NCBI GenBank assembly: GCA_021234155.1
Contig: JAJEKV010000001.1
Location: 14,184,356-14,248,355 of the forward strand
Direction of reading: 5' to 3'
From: Isoetes taiwanensis
Taxonomy: Eukaryota > Streptophyta > Lycopodiopsida > Isoetales > Isoetaceae
DNA: 64,000 nt
Shown here piece by piece: positions 22,159 through 32,720 of this stretch. The notes beneath the pieces were generated by a model. That model saw only the letters and a program-made list of their open reading frames with translations, made no database searches and was not told the DNA's origin. The translations under genes were made by a program, and so were the position numbers. Positions within the stretch are counted from its first letter, which is position 1. Each line of letters opens with the position of its first letter.

Positions 22159-22983
22159 ATAGATTGCACTAGATGATGCTTGCAGACAGAGATTATGTGC
22201 AATATTCAGTCAGGGTTTGTAGGCCGGAATAATATTTTCAAAGGAATTAAATTGTCCATTTTGTTACTGCGAGATTACTTGGGTAGTTAGTCAAAATGCC
22301 TTGCGCTTTCTTTTTTCTTTAGCTTCACAGATAACCCTTTGCAATGATGGATTTAGGTGTTGCATCCAAAACAATATTGGAAGATCATCATGAGGTCTAG
22401 CCTCTATGCAGTTCTTTTATTCATGTACTATAGTACCGCCAGATATTCTGCATCTAGAGTGGCCAGCCTGCATTTGTTGCAATTTTAGCCAAGGTATAAG
22501 TGTCAGTTTCTTATGGCTGAATTTAAAGATCTCTAATATCCCCCGAATGTTTTTGCAGGTACTATATCCCATAGATTGCACCGGATCATGCTTGCGCACG
22601 AGTTTAGGTGCAACATTCAGTAGGGGTTGATAGACCCGTAAGAATATTGGCAAAGGAATTAATTGCCCATTTCAAGTTCTGCTTGAGATTACTGAGGTAG
22701 TTAGTTAGGATGCCTTGCTCTTTCTTCTTTCTTTAGCTTCACAGATAAACCCTTTGCAATGATGGATTTAGGTGTTGCATCCAAAACAATGCTGGAAGAT
22801 CATCATGGGGCCTGGCCTCTGTGCAGTTCTTTTATTCATGTTCTACAGTTTTGCAAGAAAATATTCGCATCTAGACTGCCAACCTTGCATTTGTTGCAAT
22901 TTGAGTTAAGGTATAAGTGTCGGTTTCTTGCTGAATTTAAAGCTCTCTAATGCAGGATGTATATTAGAGCATTTAAAGGGTAT
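22159..22983 (+). repeat. Tandem duplication, about 412-bp period
   Basis: The unit starting ATAGATTGCAC at 22159 recurs at 22571. Long matching stretches include GATGGATTTAGGTGTTGCAT and GTATAAGTGTC(A/G)GTTTCTT. The copies differ by roughly ten percent with indels, and short frames inside them do not correspond, so it is unlikely to be coding. Confidence 0.85.
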
Positions 22984-24359
22984 CTGGTGCAGCTATTTGT
23001 GCTCTCTCAATTGTTGTTTTTCTTGCTTGGGCAGCAAGCTCGAGTTTTCTATTTCACTTTCTTTGCATGCATCTTCTTATCATATTCACTTTATAAATGT
23101 TGTTTGAAATTATATGCTTTAGGGACGAAAATGCCAAACCATCTTAAATTTTCATTTGTCCATGGATCCATTTTTGTTCACATTGATTATTCATGTATTA
23201 ACCAGACCCCTCTTTATTGTTTAGATATTGATGCCAACTGTCTTCTAGAGCAAACAATAGATGAAAGCTTCATGAAACTGGAATGATTATTCTCAAGAAG
23301 ATGATAGTGAGGGATACACAAAATCAATCCAAAAGATATAGCAAAGAGCAGTATGAAAGCAATTGTCATTCTACAACTTTTATGGCTATTTAAATGGCAG
23401 TTTTACCATTATAATAGACCAAAAAGAATAATGCAACCTTGAATATGCATCTTTGTTTTGTTCAATATGTATATATAGTGCAAGCACAATACATTATTAG
23501 ACACAGAAAATAAAAAACTACTTCCAGATTTTCAATTGCTACAAAGAAGGCCTCATGGGACCTTCTCTGCATTCGCGCACAACATGTGTTACTCATGCAT
23601 GAGTTTTGTTGTCCATAGATGGAAATTTAAACCTTTGCTGGCCCCATGGGCCCTTCTCTACATTCTTTATAACATATATGCCCCACGAGCCATGCTATGT
23701 TTTAACAATGGGCTTGATCTGTTTTTGCAGTTAAAGAAAACAACAGTATATAAGAAAGCATTTGAAAAACATTACCATCTGAAAATGAAGACATCACGAT
23801 TCATCTTCAGTGAAATCAATCAAAAGTTTCCTATCATGCCTTTTACAGCTAGGTATTAAAAGACACAGTACTTCTTGTCTACAAAAAATTGTTTTCTTAA
23901 TCATCTTATTTGTTGACCGCAGGGGTTTGGAAGAAAAGTGGGTTTCTGAAATGCGTTAATCATGAGCTGTTGAATGGTCTTCTTTTCTAGGTCTGCATCC
24001 TGGAGTTTTTGTAATATCTTGTGTATTAATCACTTTTTGTATAGGTCAAAACATGACTTTGAACTATGATTTAAGTCACTTCACAAAACATGTATTTCCA
24101 TTCTCTCCTCTATTAGACTTCTCCTTATGCTTCTGCCATCCTTGTTCCATATCGAGCACCACAGACCAATACGTTACACTCAAACCCCAATGTCCATGTG
24201 TCCAGTTGGATCCTAATCCAAGAGGAGCTCAACATCTAAGGAGGAGTTAGTGATGCAAATGGGTACCATCATCTTCACAAAATGACAATGTTCTAAAATA
24301 GCAATTTTGATTGATTATAAAAAAATAACTTTCAAGTATGATTTAAGCCATCTCAACCT
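22984..24359. other. Non-coding DNA, no gene seen
   Basis: Plus-strand frames of 63-109 codons (22957-23286, 23536-23859) are hydrophobic but resemble no family. No RNA gene seen. Confidence 0.35.
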
Positions 24360-24860
24360 CCGGCCATGGAGGGCAACCCTCCGTGCGCAGCACCTTGTTG
24401 TTTTTTATTAAAAAAATAACATGTGTTTTTACAGAATATCAACATATGGTTTTTGAAAATAGTAGTTGTTTTTACTAAAAAATCAACATGTGGTTTAACA
24501 GAGTATCCACGTGAATAGTAGTTGTTTTCAAGTGTTGTTTTTACTATATAATAACATAGTTTAGAAAAATATCCACATGTAGAGAGGTGTAGTTTTTAAG
24601 TGTAGTTATTAAAGGTAGAAAACTTGTGTGGCCTTTTTAAGTGTGGTTTTTTAGGGTACAAATTTGGTTTCTATATATTGTTTTTAAGAAACCTACCATT
24701 GTTTCCTTCAAAAATATACATGCTTTTAAGCAATCTAACGTTGTTTCTTTAAATTGCTAACGTTGTTTCCTTAAAAAAGAGATATGCTTTTTTTTTTTAA
24801 TTTCCTAACATTGTTTCATTCAAGAAACCAAACCTATTCCCTTTATCTTTGGGGATTGTA
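24360..24860 (+). repeat. Subterminal-type repeat block (GTTGTTT / ACATGTGG words)
   Basis: About 500 bp of AT-rich DNA with many variants of TAGTTGTTTTTAC, ATCCACATGT, AAGTGTAGTT and AACGTTGTTTC. It resembles the subterminal regions of the complete CACTA-like element at 48.7-49.5 kb and, in reverse complement, at 60.7-61.2 kb. Such word-rich ends are where CACTA-type transposases bind in known elements; here that role is inferred. Confidence 0.5.
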
Positions 24861-25750
24861 TTTCTTGCTGTCTAGCTCTTATTCAATAGTCAAGACATTC
24901 ATATATTTTTAATATTTCGAATTCTTGATTGTAAACGAAGGTATATTGTGAATATTTTGAATTCTTCATAGTTAAAACAAAGGCATTGAGACAAATAATA
25001 TTGAATGAAAGAAACAGAAGGAAATAAAATACAAATCATTCAAATCATTATGTTCTTGTTTTTATTATTCAACCACTGGACCTCTAAAAGACTGTATTTG
25101 CAATTTGTTTGCAAGATTCCAGATGTATGATAATCTTCTGGATTTTGCAATGGCCTTTGAAACTCATTGACCTGATCTTGAAGGGTCATTACCGTAAAAC
25201 TGTCAGAGATGCCATGAACATGGCTGGAGGCCTTCAGCAGAGGGACGTTGAGATTGAAATAAGTCTTAGAAATAACAACTGTCCAAATTTTTCGGCTGGC
25301 ATTTCATTCTGCAGAGCACTGCAAGGCATGAAATTAGCAGCAACACAAAAGCAAATCGAAACCAATATCAAAATTCAGAGCGTACGTTGGTAGTGGTCGG
25401 CTAGTGAAGGAGTTGCAGAGAAAGCAATGGCATCCTGGTCGGCCAGTGAAGTGGTCGCCTCTTCTCATTCTTCCTTTTAACAAAACATGTGAGGCATTCA
25501 AATGCTGATGATCCTGAGATTGAAGACGACATCAGCTCCAGCGAATCCGAAAATAACACAAATGGAGCTTCAAGTAGGGTCGACTGCCGGATTTGTACAG
25601 TTGGAGCTTGAAGTTGGGTCGGAAGCCCTCATTGCTTTCTCTTTTTCTGCATTCCTTGAAGGACAAGCAAAGCCCAGCTCCTTGGGAATCAAATCCTGGC
25701 CGAAATGCTGCCAGCTGTTTTTGGGGTAAAATTAGAATGGAAAAAACCTG
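24861..25750. other. Non-coding DNA, no gene seen
   Basis: No recognised feature. A 94-codon plus-strand frame at 25109-25393 has no family resemblance. Confidence 0.3.
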
Positions 25751-26160
25751 TTTGCCATCGCCAGCGCGCCATAGCCCATCTGCCGGATCTGCCATCGTCA
25801 TAGCCTGCCGGATCTGCCATCGCCATAGCCATCCGGATCTGCCGGATCTGCCGAATCTGCCATCGCCATGGCAGCCGGAACTAGCATCGCCATAGCCAGC
25901 GGGAACTACCATCACCATAGCCTGCTCTGTTATCGCATAGCGCCATAGCCTGCAACTGGAGAAAGAAACACAAGATGCACAATGGCCGGATAATCTTGGA
26001 TTTCAATCTCAGCCCTTCATTTTAGTAGCCAGTAATATCATAGGACTAGGATCAACATCTATACCATTCATCTTTAAGTCAATCTGAACCGCTAAATAAA
26101 GAACAATAAGATCAAAGGGCTCGGATCAAGATCTGTGCCATTTATCTCGGCCTTTGACAA
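25750..26160 (+). repeat. GCCATAGC / CCGGATCTGCC repeats and block shared with 51.0 kb
   Basis: 25760-25960 holds irregular repeats of CTGCCGGATCTGCCATCG and CGCCATAGCC. The following part (about 25945-26150: ACTGGAGAAAGAAA, AATCTCAGCCCTTCATTT, AATATCATAGGACTAGGATC) corresponds to 50960-51230 inside the complete CACTA-like element. This shared block is part of the case that the two segments are relatives. Confidence 0.7.
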
Positions 26161-27306
26161 AAAATCACGCGTATATAAAATATTATTTTATTTTCCACGC
26201 CTAGCAAATTCATTATTTTATGGAAAAATTTTAAAAATACCCTTGTATTTTCACAAATTGTTAAAATGCCCATGTTTGCTAATAATACCCATGTTTGCCC
26301 CTAAGACGAATTATTAAAATGACCCTGTCTAAGTGCAACCTTATTGTCTAAGTGCAACCTTTTGTATTTTTTTTCAGTTTTAACCATTGTTAAACCATTG
26401 AATTATCACGTATAAGCAATGGATACACCAAAATGTGCAAATACGTGCACATGCCAGTAGTTCGATCAAGCCCAAGCCTGAACCTGATAAGCTCCAGTGA
26501 ACGAAGCACATGCAGCTAAATCATATGCAGCCATAACCCAATAGCAAGAAACCAGCAGCTAGCAGCTGCCACTGTACAGATTTGAAAAGGCAAGCAGGGT
26601 TTGTGTCTGGAATGGAGCATGTCGGATTGAGCTGCCTCCAAGCAACCACTGCATCTTCACCCGGAACAAAATCCAAAATACAAATCTAAAGTGGTTTATT
26701 TGAAATTAAAATTGAGATAAATATTCTGAATGAAATCTGAGGCAAGAATACCAATAATGCATGCAACTCCACAACAACAGAAAAACTCAGAACCCCCATG
26801 AAACCTAAACCCAGGCTCTATCCGGAGTAATCTGAAGGCACAACCTAAAACAGAAAGCATATGAGCAGCGACTGCAATCTCGAGGACCACGGCTCAGATA
26901 TGGCTGTAAAATTCCTTTGATCGCTTTGTTCTCTATTGTCAATTCCTTCGATTGTTGTTTTCTTCATCGCTCTTGTGTCTAAGCACTATTCAATTCCTTC
27001 AATCACTCTAAGCACTATTCATCACTCTTGTGTTAAGCATATTCATCGCTCCTGCTCCTGTTTGTATGCACTATCCAATTCCTTCAATCGCTCATGTCTA
27101 TGCAATGCCCATTTTTTGGATCGATCTTGTTTCTATTCAATGTCTATTTCAATCTTGTTTCTACGTACTACTTTACTTGCGGTTTCTTGATAGAAAACTT
27201 AGAATGGCGGCAAAGGATGCATGATAAATCCAGGAATGGCTGCGTGTTCAGTAGGAGACCTCATTTTCTTCTGTGGCATTGGGACGCTATCAAAGCAACA
27301 ATCGAG
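26161..27306. other. Non-coding DNA before the minisatellite
   Basis: No gene seen. 26930-27170 is a loose repeat of AATTCCTTC(A/G)AT and CACTCTTGTG words. Confidence 0.35.
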
Positions 27307-29440
27307 CCTAGATGGCATGTTGGAGCCCTGGCATGTTTAAGCCACCATGGCATGTTCGAGCCATCTTGGCATGTTTGAGCCTAGGTGGCATGTTGGAGCC
27401 GGCGTGGCATGTTTGAGCCCATGTGGCATGTTAGATCCCATGTGGCATATTTGAACCACCATGGCAAGTTGGAGCATAGGTGGCATGTTGGAGCCCGCGT
27501 GGCATGTTTGAGGATGTTGGAGCCTAGGTGGCATATTTGAGCCACCTTGTCATGTTGGAGCCTAGGTGGCATGTTGGAGCCACCTTGGCATTTTTAAGCC
27601 TAGGTGGCATGTTTGAGCCACATTGGCATGTTGGAGCCTAGATGGCACGTTGGAGCCCGGCTGGCATGTTTGAACCACCTTGGCATGTTAGAGCCTAGGT
27701 GGCAAGCATCGCTCTATAGGCGCATGCCCACGTGGCATGTTGGGGCCCACATGGCATGTTTGAGCCACCTTGGCATGTTTGAGCCTAGGTGGCATGTTAA
27801 AGCCAAGGTGGCATGTTGGAGTCTAGGTGGCATGTTTGAGCCATCTTGGCATGTTGGAGACTAGGTGGCATGCTTGAGCCACCTTGGCACGTTGGAGCCT
27901 AGGTGGCATGCCCGCATGGCATGTTTGAGCCACCTTGGCATGTTGGAGCCTAGGTGGCATGTTGGATAAGTGGCATGTTGGATAAGTGGCATGTTGGAAC
28001 CGAGGTGGCATGTTGGAGCCGAGGTGGCATGTTTTGAGCCTAGGTGGCTTGTTTGAGCTATCTTGGCATGTTTGAGCCACCTTGGCATGTTTGAGCCACC
28101 TAGGCACCAACATGCAACCTAGGCTCAAACATGCCAAGGTGGCTCAAACATGCCAAAATGGCTCCAACATGCCACCTAGGCTCCAACATGCCAAGGTGGC
28201 TCAAAAATGCCAAGGTGGCTCAAACATGTCAAGGTGGCCACCTAGGCTCCAACATGCCACTTAGGCTCAAACACGCCATCTAGGCTCAACATGTCAAGGT
28301 GGCTCAAACGCGCCATCTAGGCTCAAACACGCCATCTAGGCTCAAACATGCCATCTAGGCTCAAACACGCCATCTAGGCTCAACATGCCACCTAGGATCA
28401 AACACGCCATCTAGGCTCCAACATGCCAAGGTGGCTCAAACATGCCACCTAGGCTCCAACATGCCTAGGTGGCTCAAACATGCCACCTAGGCTCCAACAT
28501 GCCTAGGTGGCTTAACCATGCCACCTAGGCTCCAACGTGCCAAGGTGGCTCAAACATGCCATCTAGGCTCCAACATGAAAAGGTGGCTTAAACATGCCAC
28601 CTAGGCTCCAACCTGCCAAGGTGGCACAAACATGCCACCTAGGCTCCAACATGCCAAGGTGGCTCAACAATGCCACATGGGCTCCAACATGCCACCTTGG
28701 CATGTTGGAGCCTAGGTGGCATGTTGGAGCACATGTGGCATGTTTGAGCCACCTTGGCATGTTTGAGCCTAGGTGGCATGTTGGAGCCCACATGGCATGT
28801 TTGAGCCACTTTGGCATGTTGGAGCCTAGGTGGCATGTTTGAGCCACCTTGGCATGTTGGAGCCTAGGTGGCATGTTTGAGCACCTTGGCATGTTTGAGC
28901 CACCTTGGCATGTTGGAGCCTAGGTGGCATGCTTGAGCCTAGGTGGCATGTTGGAGCCCACGTGGCATGAATGAGCCACCTTGGTATGTTTGAGCCTAGG
29001 TGGCATGTTGGAGACTAGATGGCATGTTTGAGCCAATCTTGGCATGTTGGAGCCAAGGTGGCATGTTGGAGCCAAGTGGCATGTTTGAGCCACGTTGGCA
29101 TGTTGGAGCCCACGTGGCATGTTTGAGCTTAGGTGGCATGTTGGTGCCTAGGTGACATGTTTGAGAAAACCTTGGCATGTTTCCAACATGCCAACGAGGC
29201 TCAAACATGCCACCTAGGCTCCAACATGACAAGGTGGCTCAAACATGCCACGTGGGCTCCAACATGCCAAGGTGGCTCAAACATGCCACGTGGACTCCAA
29301 CATGCCATGTGGGCTCCAACATGCCAAGGTGGCTCCAACATGCCACACGGGCTCCAACATGCCACCTAGGCTCCAACATGCCAAGGTGGCTCAAGCATGC
29401 CACCTAGGCTCAAGCATGTCATCTAAGCACTCCAAATGGT
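27307..29440. repeat. 19-bp minisatellite array A, switching strand
   Basis: The monomer is 19 bp with three common forms: CATGTTGGAGCCTAGGTGG, CATGTTTGAGCCACCTTGG and CATGTTGGAGCCCACGTGG. About 110 monomers are present. Orientation is plus at 27307-28105, minus at 28106-28690, plus at 28691-29175 and minus at 29177-29440, so there are three sharp strand switches, each the centre of a long palindrome. The CCTAGG and CCACCTTGG halves of neighbouring monomers can also pair. Open frames with a 19-residue period run through the array on both strands, purely because 57 bp is three monomers; I do not regard them as genes. Confidence 0.95.
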
Positions 29441-29740
29441 GACATGGCATGCCAAGTAAGCAAGGCCAAGTTTTGACTAGGCCAAAAATGAAAAGATGTC
29501 CATCTTTGGTCTTTTCATTGGGTGATGTTGGCAAATTTTGGGTGACATGGCTAGATGGTGGTGACATGGACATGATGACTAGGACTTTATGCAAGAAATA
29601 TGATAACCTTTGGAATTTTTGGTAGAGGAGTTTGGCAATGGATAGAATAGAGGGATCTTGTGCTGACACCCTTCCCCAAATCGAACTAGGCCAGGACTTT
29701 GCGCGGCTTCCTCACCAGAGGGAAGAGGCCAGACCCCAGG
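29441..29740 (+). repeat. Minisatellite flank, copy A
   Basis: About 300 bp following array A (TTTTGACTAGGCCAAAAATG, GATAACCTTTGGAATTTTTG, GAGGCCAGACCCCAGG) recurs in inverted orientation at 55165-55465 next to array B. A 58-bp part of it is at 53256-53313. The array and flank therefore travel as one unit. Confidence 0.85.
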
Positions 29741-30389
29741 GGACGAAATGTGGGACTTCATGGCGAGCATTACAGAATAATTCAAGATCCAAAAGTATCA
29801 GGTAAAGTTCCCCTAAAACCCAGTATAGATGGTCCAAAGGCTAAGAGGTTCTTGCCTCTCGCAAAAGAGAGCTCATCTGGTGTTTGCGAAGCTTACAAGG
29901 ATCTTATGGTAGTTGAGGATGATCGAAATCATCGTGGTAGATCACGCCTGGCGAAACTTAAGACCTGGCAAGATTTATCTATACTGGTGAAGGAAATGCA
30001 GACTAAGGTAGTGCAGGAAAATAATGTTGCCAAATTCCAGGAGGTCGTCACAAACTTCACTGAGTCTTTCCTGACAGCATGGGGTGAAGTTTATTTCACA
30101 CACTATATTCATATTCTGTTTGCTCATGGCGTGTGGTTTGTCAAGGAATATGGAAGCCTGGGAATTTGGAATACACAGGGAATGGAGAAGTCCCATAAGT
30201 AAGCAAAAAATGCATTCTTTTGGTTCACTCAACACAAAGGTTCAATTGAGAACTTCTTACAGCAGATGTGTGAATGGTTTTGCAGGAGAATTGTGTCCAA
30301 ATGGGACAAAAAATCAGCGAGCCAGAGTGAATCAACATTCGCTAAGTTGTTCAGACAAAAAACCCAGCGAGAAAAAAAGAGGGAAGCCT
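29699..30389 (+). pseudogene. Unidentified transposon-type protein, one in-frame stop
   Basis: One plus-strand frame runs 230 codons from 29699 (start uncertain, inside the minisatellite flank) to a stop at 30387-30389, with a single internal TAA at 30200-30202. Seen: a basic stretch (RNHRGRSRLAKLKTWQ), a helical part (LVKEMQTKVVQENNVAKF), then THYIHILFAHGVWFVKEYGS with LGIWNTQGMEKSHK, and after the stop AKNAFFWFTQHKG, MCEWFCRRIV and a Lys/Arg-rich tail. Codons on both sides of the stop read as one protein, so the stop is probably a recent CAA-to-TAA change. The THYxHxLFxHG...QGMEKSH pattern recalls C-terminal parts of DNA-transposon proteins in non-seed plants and animals, but I cannot name the family. 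Its place beside a CACTA-like segment suggests a transposon origin. Confidence 0.5.
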
Positions 30390-30530
30390 AGCACAACTCA
30401 ACAGCTACTGAGCGATCAAGGAAGTGGAGGTCCATGAGATGTAGGCAAGGCAAAAGATATGTCTGTATTGAGAGCTTATGATATTTATGATGGTTCCATT
30501 ATGAAAGAGATGGTTTATTCATAATATTGG

Positions 30531-30937
30531 TGGTTGTCACGGTGCGAAATGCCGCCTTTTGAATATATTGGACGCATGTATTTTGCACAGTAGCCATGGT
30601 GCAAAATTCTGCATTATAACTAAACTGGATCTGGGTGCATATATTTTGCACCGTGGCCACAGTGCGAAATGTGGTTTTCGAATTAAACTGGATGTGAGTA
30701 TTTCACACCGTTGCCATGGTGTGAATTAAGGGGTTTCACAAAACGAGAAAGACATCGTTTCGCACCGTTATGACTATCATTAGAGGTTTCCACAAATAGG
30801 TGCTCCCATAAATTGTGGAATTTAGGGCCCTCCCATAAATTGTGGAATAACCAATTTCGCATTGTAGCCACGGTGCGAAATAGGCCCTCGCATAAATTGT
30901 GGAAGAACCGATTTTGCTCCGTGGTGACAGTGCGAAA
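30531..30937. repeat. Cluster of CGCACCGTGGCCACGGTGCG palindromes
   Basis: Seven or more diverged copies of one palindrome occur at about 30531-30550 (half), 30581-30606, 30644-30669, 30701-30725, 30758-30770 (half), 30855-30880 and 30912-30937. The best copy reads TTTTGCACCGTGGCCACAGT then GCGAAA. The spacers share words such as CCTCCCATAAATTGTGGAA. Further copies are at 18320-18396 and 45554-45578. Confidence 0.85.
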
Positions 30938-31596
30938 TAAGGCCTCCCATGCCATATTTATCACCATCATATCAGAAAATATACGAAAATGCATGGAAAT
31001 TACTTACTTACATGGAAAATTAAATAGAAATTACTCACATCAGATAATACATGGAAGTTACTTAATTACGTGCAGATTACCTACTTAATTAATTTCTATG
31101 ATATGCGTTGTGTGCTATGTAGCCACAGCTCATGTGTATCTCAAGGAATTGTATCCCAACTGGGGAACTTAGACAGTATCCACAGGATGTTGAAGTCAAG
31201 GGAATGGAAGGGGAGCTGGCCAATATCCATAAAAGTCTCGTAATGGAAGTTATAAAGGTCAATGAGTATATAAATCCTGTTCTTTTCATAAGTAAGAATG
31301 ACTAGGGGTATGTAGTGGTCCAGAGAGTAGGCCATAAAACCATGTAAAATCATGTCCAACTGTTTTAGTCTCTCTTCCGAATCTGAAGCGGGGTCAAGAA
31401 GTCCAAAAGCAGAAAGAGTCATTATTGCATAAGAGGGATTAATGTCCTACAATCGAAGATGCCAACAAGTATAGCGATCCATAATGAAGTTGATCAGTTG
31501 CTTTGCAAGCTCCGTGGTTGGACTGTGGCACCAGTGATGCCTTGAAAATTTAGCATTTGCAAAAGACACTAGTTTAGAAGGAGCATGCAAATAAGG
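30938..31596. other. Non-coding DNA, no gene seen
   Basis: Overlapping minus-strand frames (31089-31422) are not recognised, and their overlap in different frames argues against either. Confidence 0.35.
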
Positions 31597-31938
31597 AGCA
31601 GACTAGGAGCAAAAAAACTACTTGACAAGGAGTATGCAGAAAAGGAGCAGACAAGGAGAAGACAAGGAGCAAGTCCGAGAAGAGGAAGAAGGGGAAAGAG
31701 ACAAAGACAATGAAAACATGGATGTCCATTTAAGAGAAACTATGTATACACTATGTATATACAATATTATGCCATGTGTACTGTACATTATACTCATATA
31801 TGTAGTCAATAATACTGCTATAGTGCATATCAATAATTTTAATGGATATAATAACAATTTCATTCAATGCAGAAGGCATCCATTTGCTATATCTCGATAA
31901 TCATCTTCTCGTTCCGAGAGGTCTATCTTCCCTCCTTA
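31597..31938 (-). repeat. Repeat R2, right inverted copy
   Basis: Inverted counterpart of 19711-20122. Outer edges align near GGAGG(C/G)AAGATAGACCTCTC; inner edges align at TAGTTTTTTTGCTCCT. No matching target duplication was found outside the two copies, so they may be the ends of one 12.2-kb element with decayed flanks or two separate insertions. Confidence 0.8.
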
Positions 31939-31986
31939 TCTTGAAAATATAGATTCCATTGCTTACTCTATGGCGTTCAATATGCT

Positions 31987-32068
31987 GTGACGACCATACG
32001 GATATTCGTATCATATGAACATTATACTCGTATGTACAAAAGATGGTCGTCACACGGATGCAAAAGGC
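31987..32068 (+). mobile_element. Chromovirus LTR end fragment (82 bp)
   Basis: TGTGACGACCATACGGATAT through GTCACACGGATGCAAAAG matches the U3 start of the chromovirus LTR (reverse complement of 46575-46656) and then stops abruptly. The rest of the LTR is absent, so this is a truncated relic or a recombination scar. Confidence 0.8.
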
Positions 32069-32620
32069 ATGCTCATTTGAGTGGCCCATTTGAACCAATC
32101 TTCTCACTGTGATAGAATTTGTAGAGCGGGCTCCCACCTTATAAACCAAGCATGAGAACCTTCAATTCTATTCCTTACTGTAAGATATATGCAATGAATG
32201 GTGAATTACCTTCATTTTGTTGGCTATGCAATATATATTAGCATGTACTTCAAGTAGGGAACTCCAATATAAGATTCTTTTATAGAAAAAATTGTATCTC
32301 ACTGATGTCCATCAAACCACGCCTCTGGAGGCAAACCCAATCATAAAACCTGGATATATAAAACTGAGTGTTGGCCATAACTCATATGGGCATTGGCATG
32401 TTAAATCTAATCGGTTATTCAATTCTAATAGTTTTTTTTTTTTTTTTATTATTATTAATTTAACATGGAACATTATTCATGTAGCATTATTTAATTTCTA
32501 GTGCTTGCCACTTGCATGGTGTACCTAGAAGATAAGACATAGTGCTATCTAAATTTAACTTGGAACTTGTTAAAGATATTAGAACCTTTTAAGTGGAAGA
32601 TTTCTCCCCTTCAAAGTTGA
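32069..32620. other. Non-coding spacer
   Basis: No gene seen. It contains a T-run at about 32431-32448. Confidence 0.35.
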
Positions 32621-32720
32621 AGAGTTTGCATGCATTTTCCATAAAAGGCATGATAGACACTTGTCGTTAAAGAGTTTGCATGCATTTTCCATAAAAGGCA
32701 TGATAGACACTTGGCGTTTT
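32621..32720 (+). repeat. 50-bp tandem duplication
   Basis: AGAGTTTGCATGCATTTTCC ... GATAGACACTTG occurs at 32621 and again at 32671 with only terminal differences. A third, partial GATAGACACTTGGCG follows near 32752. Confidence 0.9.

Noticed and set aside
20729-30400. A Helitron carrying gene fragments
   Set aside because: No TC start, no CTRR end with a terminal hairpin and no Rep/helicase. The CACACT terminus fits the inverted-repeat family better.
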